This document shows positions 23,030-32,308 of a stretch of 64,000 nucleotides of DNA, in pieces. Under the pieces are notes generated by a model. That model did not search any database, was not told the DNA's origin, and worked only from the letters and a program-made list of their open reading frames with translations. How positions within the stretch are numbered: the stretch's first letter is position 1; each line of letters starts with the position of its first letter. This DNA comes from Chrysogorgia sp. JL179-B06 (Eukaryota > Cnidaria > Anthozoa > Scleralcyonacea > Chrysogorgiidae): NCBI GenBank assembly GCA_035772405.1, contig JAYKKM010000351.1, forward strand, positions 1,897,501-1,961,500. Reading direction: 5' to 3'. A program made the translations under genes and the position numbers.

Positions 23030-23487
23030 ATTAGTATAATTTCTGAGCTTAAACGAGTTCTGATTAGTCACCGCGTAGCGCGAAATAGTGAAGAAATCAC
23101 ATACTTGAAAAAGTGTTTTTTTGTAACCAGACTATATTTATTCGTTCCAGTCCCCTCTCGGAATCATCATTTTGATGTATGGTTTCTAAAACATGACGAA
23201 TTTGTTTTCAAAATGGCGACTATATTATTTTAACTAAAAAATCGTCGAAAAGACTCAAAAACCTAGCATAAAGACATTCTATATGTCAGATTTCTCTCAA
23301 GATAGAACTGTCTAAGGGTAAGGAAGTTGTTTATTGTATAATTATTTGTATTTTTACGTCCGTTTTCATCGTTATAGTGTGTTTTTGAAAGCTGTCAAGC
23401 GTGAAGAAAACATCGAGCATGCTGAGTTCAAACTGTTTGTTTAAAACTTCTCAATTGAATATTCAGTTCAAGCCTGAAATTATACTA

Positions 23488-23564
23488 AAACAATTGGTCA
23501 CCTCAGTCTCGGTGATTATCGTTATATTTAACGATAGTCACCTCGACTTCAGTGACTAATTGTT
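23488..23564. repeat. Hairpin, AACAATT family variant
   Basis: AACAATTGGTCACCTC…GATTATCGTTA is mirrored by TAACGATAGTCACCTC…AGTGACTAATTGTT with a few mismatches. It carries GTCACCTC in place of the GACAACTC of the other members. Confidence 0.75.
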
Positions 23565-23644
23565 AAATAGACAACGAGGGCGAGTTGTCTAATTTTTTTA
23601 ATTAGTATCAACCATAAACAACCTTTGTTTAACGTAAAAATGTT

Positions 23645-23905
23645 TTATCAAACATTGTGTTTGTAGAAGCCCCCCCCCCCCCCCCGTCAAAATGTAGAGT
23701 TGCTCGATGGCACGTAATGATAAACAATCGCTCACAAAAAACGAGATTGTAATTACTTTGCTTCAAATTTGGTGTAGATATACTCCATAGGCATAAGCGA
23801 ATTCATTCTTATTCGAAAATGTCAAACTGAACAATTTTCCATTACTTTCTGGCCAATGTTTTTATGATTTCATCACTCGTATATAAATTTTAGCGGGCGC
23901 CATGT
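23645..23905. repeat. Dispersed repeat, second copy at 52880-53128
   Basis: From GTTTGTAGAAG through AAAATGTAGAGT, GTGTAGATATACTCCATAG and TATCACTCGTATATAAATTT-like sequence, this matches 52905-53128 in the same orientation with scattered differences. Both copies adjoin hairpins of the AACAATTAGACAAC family, so they are parts of one element type. Confidence 0.75.
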
Positions 23906-24010
23906 TTGGACTAGATTCCAGGTTTTGCTTGCAGCGTGAATATGTCGTGGCTTCTCATTGGTCAGGATAGGAATATTCCAGCATAAGAAGGTTTGTGATT
24001 GGATAACGCT

Positions 24011-24085
24011 ACTAGTGGTCTATCACCAACAGACAGTGAGTAGCTCAGCCAATCAGAATGCCGAATTTGTAATAGACCACTAGTT
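24011..24085. repeat. Small palindromic element
   Basis: ACTAGTGGTCTAT at the left is mirrored by ATAGACCACTAGT at the right. Between them is a CAATCAGAATGC block that is repeated in inverse orientation at 24140-24155 and near 52590. Confidence 0.75.
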
Positions 24086-24109
24086 GGTTGATACTAATTG
24101 TCGTTAGTA

Positions 24110-24300
24110 GAAACTGACCATGGTCTATTACAAATGCTGCATTCTGATTGGCTACTCAACCGTTGTCTATTCGTGATGGACAACGTTTGGGAAACGCGCT
24201 GAAAACAATGGCAGAAAACTCTCGTTTTGGGGAGGTTTCAGATGAGTTTTTGGATAATTTTTTTGAGAATACATGATTGTAATAGTCCACTAATTTGTTT
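24110..24300. repeat. Repeat matched in inverse orientation at 52440-52640
   Basis: ACAACGTTTGGGAAACGCGC, AATGGCAGAAAACTCTCG and GTGGACTATT-like blocks here reappear as reverse complements at 52440-52640, again next to an AACAATTAGACAAC hairpin. No coding function is apparent. Confidence 0.8.
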
Positions 24301-24307
24301 CTACTAA

Positions 24308-24386
24308 AACAATTAGTCAACTCGTCCTCGTTGTCTATATGAGCGAATAGTCAACTCAGACAACTCGGACTCGTTGTCTAATTGTT
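24308..24386. repeat. Hairpin, AACAATTAG family member
   Basis: AACAATTAGTCAACTCGTCC…GTTGTC and GACAACTCGGACTCG…AATTGTT pair with mismatches. The loop holds TATGAGCGAATAGTCAACTC. Confidence 0.75.
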
Positions 24387-24486
24387 AAATAGATATTGAG
24401 TAGTGACCAGTGACGTGTATAATGAGTTTTTCGCGAAAAAACAATGCTTCTCGTTTACGAAATAATAACTTCTTATCAACCGAGAG

Positions 24487-24609
24487 CGCGGTCATTACGG
24501 GAAAATATCAGACCGAGGTCTTGACAATACGGACCGAGCCCGTAGGGCGAGCTTCGTACATAAAAGACCGAGGTCTGATATTTTCCCGTAATGACCAAGC
24601 GGTCGAGGT
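24487..24609. mobile_element. Foldback MITE, about 120 bp
   Basis: CGGTCATTACGGGAAAATAT followed by CAGACCGAGGTCTTG is mirrored by AGACCGAGGTCTGATATT and TTCCCGTAATGACC. The loop carries GGACCGAGCCCGTAGGGCGAG. Confidence 0.85.
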
Positions 24610-25042
24610 TAATAAGAGGTTTATTATATGGCATGGCTTTTTTAAACAACATACTTTACATACGTTCTGAGTGACAGAATCGTCATTTTCAATCTTGTTC
24701 TTGTTCTTCTATTGCTTTCATGATAGTAAGATTCTCATTTAGATTGTTCATCGTCCGACTCGTACATGATTTAGTGCTTAATTTACTAAATTCGTTCAAT
24801 TTTTGCTGCTTTTCAAAGTTTCCTATCGTTGTTCGCTCCTTTGTAAACAAAATGGCTGACAAAATCCGTAATCGGCACGTGACGTGTCTCAACCAATCAG
24901 AGCACGCAATTTCACCGGAAGTAGCTTGTGCCATATAATAATAAGTAATAACGAATATAAGTTACTTTTACTGAAACAATTATATTATTCGCTCTCCATT
25001 TCTATGAGGCGGATAGTTAACTCGGGGCGTCGCCTACGTTAA

Positions 25043-27249
25043 CCCTGTCTAGACTGTGCTTCTTTTGGTCTTCTGGAGTTGGGGGCGCAATCTACCCGCG
25101 AGCAATATCTCCAAAACTATTAGATGTATGGCAACGAAATTTTCACAGGTTGATGGCATGGTAACACTAGATATACGTTACAATTATGTTGTCATGGCAA
25201 CAAATTGTGACATCATTATGACGTCATCGGTCAAAAATTCGAATTTGAAACAGTTCAAAAAAGGGTTTTTCTCAGGATCATTTCTTACTGTTCTGTTAAG
25301 GGGGTACACTACAAAAAATAAATATTTTGGTGAATTTTTGAATTAGCCATAAATTAACTGGTTAACCATATTAGAATAGATAATTGAAAGAATTTTTTCG
25401 ATTGCAAAGATAGAAATGTTGAAAATTCGTAAAATTCCAAGGCTGGACTGCATTTTCCGCCTTAGCAACTCCCGTAGCAACGTATATTTGGATACAAAAA
25501 CTGCTTAATTTTCCATGTTGCGCACATTTTCTCCCGCACCACCTCTCCCTAAACGAAATTTTATTATATTTTAAAACATTAAGAGTGAATTGATTGGTGC
25601 GTGGGTAGTCATGTGACCGGTCTTCAGGCATATGTGATATTGTTTATTTTGGTTTATGTTAGCGAGAGAAGTTTTTCAACGGGCGGCCGCTTTTGATGGG
25701 AATCAAACTGCTTTTAATTTAGTAGGGCTAAGTTTCCACATTGCCGTGTTTCACAGTTGGCGAGGACATCATTAAGACCAATGACCCGATCCCTGGTCCT
25801 GTAAAAGAATATACAGGATCCTCTGGCTTTGTTGCTAACGAGGGAGGCTGTAACGGTAGGAAACTGGTAGCATCCGCCATTGTTGTTAAACATAAACACG
25901 ACCCTAGAGCGGAAAGTGTAGAAGAAAAGATTTTTTTAAAACTTATAATAATGAGTTAAAGTGTGCAATCTCTCGCTTAAGGTGTATTTGGAGTTCCCTT
26001 TTCGACTTCCGGTTTTAGTACGGTATTATTTACCCCCGTTGATAAAATCGGGCTACGGCTCATGTCATTTTTGGCTACGACTAGGCATAATGCTCTATAT
26101 AGGTATTTTTTTCCCGGGTGATGCATACGGCATGTGTTTATGTATAATGAACTAGTACTGTGTATGTATACACTAATAACAATCCCCGTGCCACCAATTT
26201 GCGCGCCAATTCTTATGCCCTTCGACCTTCTTCTCCAATATAAAACAACAACATGACGATATCAACAAGAACACTCGCAAAAACTATAAACAGTAAAATT
26301 CTAATCACTTCGTGACGATCAGTCCTTTGCTACACAAGTCGAAAGTTTTATAGATGAAATAAATATATTACGAAACCTATCCGTGTAATCGTAAACTACA
26401 ACCGTGTGACATATCCAGTTATCGACTTCAACTTTTGAACTTGATTTTCTCTAATTCTGCAATTTGAGCTTTTTGACTTTACTCTGCAAAGGATATCTGG
26501 GTAAATATATGACCAAACTTGTTGAAACTTTCACAAATAGTTGTTATGGTGTTGTTTTATGTTCCGAACCTCGAAAATTTTAATAATTTATTTTTGTGTG
26601 GTTGTGAATGGAATAATTTGTGCTGACGTCACAAGTAATGAAGTCATTATTAAAGAAATTATTTTCTTGTTAGAAACACAATTATTTTCTTGTTAGAAAC
26701 ACAATTTTATTAAGATTTTTGAGCTTCAGAACAAAAAGGTATATCTGTAGATAATTTTAAGCCTTTTTCTGAGAATGTACGAACTTTGGTTCTTGAGATA
26801 TCCTTTGCACAAAATAGGTAACTTTTTCGCTGTTGGCGGTCCGTTACTTGGTTACCATGGCAACAACATATTAATGAAAAGTGTTACTAGCATCAGTCTT
26901 ATGATATCTCTCTAATGGTACAAAAACAATTTAGCCCAAAACAAAATATAAAATTTTAAAATTTGTTGTGGAAGACCACCTTAACGAATGTAAGTTATTA
27001 TTTCAATAAATAGATTTATCTTAATCTATATGTTATTATTTTTATTGTTGCTATTATAATGAAATATGGAAATTTCGTGTTAGTAGGTGTTCAGTAATAC
27101 TCTGTAATTTAATATTTTTTCATCTTTTTACTACCAATGCATAAGTAGGAAAAGTCTTAAAATTTTAGATTCATAGCTGTGTCTATTATTGAGATATTAG
27201 CATTTAAATTCAGCGCGGGCAGATTCCGCCCTCCCCAGTCTGGATAGGG
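25043..27249. mobile_element. 2.2-kb DNA element with TTAA flanks
   Basis: The left end CCCTGTCTAGACTG and right end CAGTCTGGATAGGG are inverted copies of each other. Both are directly flanked by TTAA (25039-25042 and 27250-27253). Internal GGGGGCGCAATCTACCCGC and GCGGGCAGATTCCGCCCTC extend the inverted match. TTAA duplication and CCC termini fit piggyBac- or Kolobok-type elements. No transposase motifs are visible. The best open frame (25741-25959) shows no known domain, so I call it non-autonomous. Confidence 0.75.
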
Positions 27250-27581
27250 TTAACTATATCACCTCGGTTTCATAAAAGCGGTTGCTATTAATAGCACAAA
27301 ATTCGGACAAACAAACCAAATTTGACTCACAATGATTGAAAATGAGCTATTTTTTTTTGCAATGGCCGCAATAATTATGGGTAAATGCGGACAAACCTGA
27401 GTACTGACGTCATCTCGACAAAGTGCTATAGTGATATACTATAGTGATGTGGGTATAATGCCTGTGATGCAATATGGTGTACAAAAGGTAATTAAACATT
27501 TGGCATTTACTCTCGTTGAATCAGATATAGGAAAAGCTATAGTAAAGCGATGTGAATAAAGAATAGAGTTCGTAATGTCGA

Positions 27582-27772
27582 CTGCGCATGAAAAGGACGC
27601 GTTCTGCGTCGGGATAAAACTTATTTCAATTCATAACATCAGGCTGGGGGAATTCAGTAGAACGAATTTGCAAGTGTAAATAGAAATGCAAATGTCTATT
27701 GTGGTTTAAGCCTGATGTTATGAATTGAAATAAGTTTTATTCCGACGCAGAACGCGTCATTTTGATGCGCAG
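27582..27772. mobile_element. Foldback MITE, about 190 bp
   Basis: Arms of about 65 bp: CTGCGCATGAAAAGGACGCG, TTCTGCGTCGGGATAAAACT and TTCAATTCATAACATCAGGC are mirrored at 27705-27772. The loop is about 60 bases. Confidence 0.88.
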
Positions 27773-27789
27773 GCTTATTCCCACTCGGA

Positions 27790-28260
27790 AGGCCTTGAAG
27801 TTGCATTTTGCGCAGCTGGTTCTGGTCAGGTCTCAAAATCATGTGATTTGTCACTCGGTTAATTTACCATAACTTTTCCTCTATCTATTTAAAAATGAAC
27901 ACGATACTCAACTGGGATCCTCTCCGGAAGCCCGGAAATCTCTCCAGAGTAATTACTAATTATAAGAAGCACCACTTCAATTCACACTGTAATAAACACC
28001 AAACAACAAGCTCGGTATCCTCAACACCATTAATTAGTGAAAAGTATAATGCTCGGTGTCCATCTGTCATGCTGCATGGTTTTCATAAAAAAAAAATGGT
28101 TGTTTGACAGCTTATCGAAAACTGTCAGTGGAACAATGACCACGATGAGTGAAATAAAGCTATCAATAAATTAGAGAAAAATTAAAAATAGTTATGACAT
28201 GTGGTGCTATATAGTTATGACACGTGGTGCTATATGTGTCATGACATGTGGTCCATAGCT
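27790..28260. other. Non-coding, with a SINE-tail fragment
   Basis: GAAGTTGCATTTTGCGCAGCTGG near 27797 resembles the arm of the tRNA-bearing foldback at 33915-34122. The rest has short direct repeats (TATGACATGTGGTGC near 28192, 28215 and 28238). No gene recognised. Confidence 0.4.
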
Positions 28261-28261
28261 G

Positions 28262-28560
28262 GAGGGGGGGATGGTTTGGAAGCTCAATTGTCTTTCAAGA
28301 TAAGGATATGTGTATATTATTGTATTGGAGAAAATGTTTGTTATTGGTTGGAGTAAGGAAATTCTATGGATTTGTGACGGCAAAGGACTCAGAACACGTG
28401 ACGATGAAGGACTACACTAATTAAATCCGAACGTTGTTATTGGATGATTACTTCATTATACAGAAAATACAATACGTTGAGTGACCGCGAATGTGAAGAA
28501 CAACATAGAACAATGACTTTTGCGGACATTCCATACCATCTCTTCTACTAACTATGATTG
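28262..28560. repeat. Dispersed repeat, copy 1
   Basis: From GGATGGTTTGGAAGCTC through ACTACACTAATTAAATCC to CTTCTACTAACTATGATT, this matches 29294-29590 in the same orientation with about 90 percent identity by eye. The element type is not recognised. Confidence 0.85.
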
Positions 28561-28576
28561 CTACTCTGCTACTCAA

Positions 28577-28760
<184 letters not shown>

Positions 28761-28777
28761 TTAATCATTCTCAATAT

Positions 28778-28804
28778 CTCGTCATGAGAAATTCTCATGA
28801 CGAG
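28778..28804. repeat. 27-base palindrome
   Basis: CTCGTCATGAGAA and TTCTCATGACGAG are exact reverse complements around one A. Confidence 0.92.
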
Positions 28805-29293
28805 AATTGGAACCGCTAGCTTCTTATCGATATTGATATACTCTTACTAGATCGACATTGAGCTACATGGATTCAGATTCCAGAGTATAAAGGACGGGAT
28901 ACCTTTCTAGTTTGTACATGTCAGCTAGACGTGAGTATCACCAGTGAAAGGAATCGAAATCAGGAACGGATCAAACATGCGTGCGCGGGGGCCCTGGTAC
29001 ATTTGGATTTATGAGTGGGTGTGAAACAACTTGTATTACAATAGCTGCAAAATAATCGAAACAGAAAAATGTATACAGAATTGACTGTTTCTCTCTTTGT
29101 CAGATCATCTGAAACATAAGTGTTCCTGTGAAATTTTGAAGGGGAGGGGGAATAACTTGCGATATGAAATGAATGAAATGAAACGAATGAAATGAAACGA
29201 ATGAAATGAATATTTTGAGGCCACGAGGGGATATGTGATTTATTCACCGAGGGCGTCGAACGTATACTTATATTTCACTATATAGTTAGTAGA

Positions 29294-29590
29294 TGGGGAT
29301 GGTTTGGAAGCTCCATTGTCTTTCAAGATGACGCACTGGTCATGTTATTGTATTGGAGAAAGTGTTTGTTATTGGTTGGAGAAAGGAAATTATATGGACA
29401 CGTGACGGCGAGGGACTCACAACACGTGACGATGAAGGACTACACTAATTAAATCCGAATGTTGTTATTGGATGACTGCTTGATTATACAGAAAATACAA
29501 TACGTTCAGTGACCGTGAAAGTGAACAATAACATAGAACAATGACTTTTGCGGACCTTCCTGCAAACCATCCCTTCTACTAACTATGATT
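29294..29590. repeat. Dispersed repeat, copy 2
   Basis: Direct copy of 28262-28560, about 1 kb downstream. Between the copies are the AT microsatellite and an AATGA-rich run at 29165-29215. From 29590 to 29880 no gene is recognised. Confidence 0.85.
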
Positions 29591-29884
29591 TCACATGGGC
29601 GAGGTTGACAGGTGTCACAATAGAAAATAAATTATTTGTAATGCGTCTGCAACACGATGAAATTTAATAGAACAAAGTACAATTTGAATTGTAAATCGTT
29701 GTGTTCGTTCTGTTCAATATGCTAGAACTTGGTAAAGTTATAAGTGGAAGACATGAGTGAGTCGGACAAAGAGGTCTTTTTAGCACAAAATACGTTTGGC
29801 AGTTTGTTAAGTGCAAGTAGATAATTGGAGGAAATCTTAGGTATTGAACCGACGAGGGAAATGTCAGAGGGGAATATTAAGCCT

Positions 29885-30765
29885 GGTTGACACGTGAGCA
29901 TTTGAAAACCTATGGTGATAGAGCTTTCGCAGTGGCTGCTCCTCGCCTGTGGAATGAGCTGCCTAACACATCAGAGTGTGTTACTTATTAGCTTCAAAAG
30001 ACAGCCGAAAATACGAAATTGTTCAAACGCATATCAAGTGAAGCAGATAACACTCTTTTGCAAGAGGACTTGAACAATGTGAACGAGTGGCCGCGTCCTC
30101 GTCTGATCTAACATTTAACAAGACCAAATGCAAAGTTCAGACTATCTCACGGGAAAGAAAACCAATCGAGAATCCATACTTCATGGGCAACACGCAACTC
30201 GAACGCTGCGACCAAGAACGAAACCTTGGAGTGTGGATTTCCTCTGATTTATCGTGGAAGAAGCAGACTGAAGCACAGAGTGTAAAGCCAACAAGATCCT
30301 GGGATATGTGAAGAGAACAGCAAAATGCGTAAAAGCCATCACACCAAGGCACACCTTGGATACGCTACACATGTTTGGGCCCCTCAAACAGTGGAGCTGA
30401 TCAAGAATGTTGAACGGGTTCAGCGACGTGCCACGAAGTATATTCTTCGTCTTCAATTTCTTTGCGAGATGGACTACAAGGACAGATTGATTCACTAGCA
30501 AACTTGATTCCGTTAACGTACTGGCACGAGCACCTAGACATGCTGTTCTTCTTTAAGATTATGAATGGGACTTACTCTTCTGGATGAAACAACCCTACCC
30601 AAAGAAAAGAAATCCAAGAGATCAACGAGATAATGTAGTAGAGAAACTGGCACCACCTTTGAGTAGCGACTGTGCAGAACATCAACGTACAGCAGATCAT
30701 ACTTAGTCAGGTCAACAAGGACATGGAACGCGCTACCAAAGGAAGTGCCCCGTGACAGACACATT
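29885..30765 (+). mobile_element. LINE RT C-terminal fragment(s), dead
   Basis: Two LINE pieces on +. First, 29905-29995 reads YGDRAFAVAAPRLWNELP, the characteristic extreme C-terminus of many LINE ORF2 proteins. Then 30100-30765 reads FNKTKCKVQTISRER, LGVWISSDLSWKKQ, LGYATHVWAPQTVEL and ERVQRRATKYILRL, the post-catalytic thumb region of a CR1/L2-like RT. The order (end before thumb) means two different fragments are joined. Frameshifts and stops occur about every 100-150 bp. It abuts the 3' end of the minus-strand LINE at about 30766. Confidence 0.75.
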
Positions 30766-30899
30766 TATTTATTAATGTCAGGGTAGTCCTCTCAGCAATA
30801 CAATTTATGCTGTTATCAATAGGAGCCCTGACAAACAATGAATACAATGATGTTCTAACAATAAAACTAATGACAATTTACAAAGTTGATATAAAAGTA

Positions 30900-31340
30900 T
30901 TAAGAACTTATAAACTTATTATAAACTACACAACCGTTATAATAAAACGATTTCTTAGCGGCTTCTATTCTTACTGAATGCAGATGTAAAAAATCACTTC
31001 TACGAGTGATTCTAGATATAACATTACGATTGAGATGGAAGTAATCAATTAAAAACTGAGGTACTTTCTTAGCCATGCACGTTTTTACCAATCTTAAGAC
31101 ATGACTGTTTCTACGGTCTTCATGACATTCCAAGTTCAGTTGCTGGATAGCAAGTTCACTAGAGTCTAATTTGCAAATAATTTTTGCAGCACGCTTCTGC
31201 ATACGCTCTAGTCTGGCAACATCACTCATATTGCAACAGGTCCACACACTGTCACAATAATAAAAAATTGGACGGATTAGTGATTTATACAGCTCATTTG
31301 CGGCATGAGTCGTAAGATTCTTTATCAACCGACCAAGCAT
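30900..31340 (-). pseudogene. LINE ORF2 C-terminal (thumb) region
   Basis: The 146-residue frame reads LIRPIFYYCDSVWTCCN, ARLERMQKRAAKIIC and a terminal Tyr/Lys-rich tail ending YNKFISS. It is typical of the region after RT motif E in CR1/Jockey-like LINEs. The upstream part (31340-31514) continues in another frame. Stop at about 30900. Confidence 0.8.
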
Positions 31341-31800
31341 ACCTATTCTCTGGACACCTTTAGAGATAATATGTTTTACATGTTCTTTCCATGTAAGACT
31401 GTCATCTAAGAATACCCCTAAATATTTAAATTCATAAACTCGTTTTAATTTAAACGTATCAACGAATAAAGTTACTTCATTAACTTTAGAAAGTCTAGCA
31501 TCAGTTCCAAAAATTACAAACTCTGTCTTACTTTTATTAATAAAAAGAAAGTTACGAAGTGTCCAGCTATTGACTTCATATACTGTAGGTCATCATTTAA
31601 GGTTTTCTCAATTACTTCAATATCCTTGTGTGCAACAAAGATGACAGCATCATCAGCGTATAACAAAATGTTACACTTATTAATTGCACCAGGCAATTAG
31701 TCATCAATAAATAAAACAAACAATAATGGCCCAAGGATCGAGCCTTGAGGCACGCCAGAGGATAAGCCAACGACTTCAGATAGTATACTTTGAAATGCTA

Positions 31801-32180
31801 CACTCTTAAAACGAGTGTGTTAATTTACACACACAGGTGTGTAGTAGCTACACACCTCGGACTGGTAACTACACACCATTTTTGAAAAAACACGCGTAGT
31901 GTGTTGAATAACACACCTGACGTGTTAATTTACACACCTAGGCGTGTTAAACTACACATAGTGTAATTTGACAAGGCGTGTAAAATTACACACACTTTAT
32001 GGTGTGTTGTCATAACACATCTTTTTTCTAAAGACGTGTAATTTTGACAGATTTAAAGTAAAGAACACACCTTTGCAAATAGCACACCTTCAAAATTTTA
32101 CACACCTTGGCAATTTTACACACCTTAAAATTACACATGTTAATGATTTTACACGCCTTTTCTGGTGCGTCTTCTATGCA
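31801..32180. repeat. Left subterminal ACACACC/GGTGTGT array
   Basis: Roughly fifteen to twenty copies of a 7-9 base core in both orientations with irregular spacing of about 15-30 bases. The motif also occurs at the right end (35218-35545). By analogy with En/Spm and Ac-type elements these may be protein-binding sites, which is an inference. Confidence 0.9.
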
Positions 32181-32308
32181 TTAATATGCGACAACAAATC
32201 AATAAATTAATACTCAGCCGTTTGATTACTTTCTGTGATGAAGAATTGCATAGCCTTCGTTAACCTCTACTTAAATCTATAGGACTGTTAAGTTATGTAT
32301 TAACTTAG

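Larger units (their letters stand above)
22740..23745. repeat. Outer inverted repeat of nested palindromes
   Basis: GCGATTGTTTATCATGTGCC…GAGCAACTCTACATTTT at 22755-22800 is mirrored by 23692-23735. TTTATGGTTGATACTAAAAC near 22870 is mirrored near 23605-23630. Inside lie two smaller hairpins (22887-23029 and 23488-23564), so it is a nest of foldbacks. A C-homopolymer of about 17 lies near 23670. No coding. Confidence 0.7.

Noticed and set aside
23660..23690. C-homopolymer as a functional G-quadruplex site
   Set aside because: A single run of about 17 C in a repeat whose other copy lacks it; more likely slippage or sequencing error.
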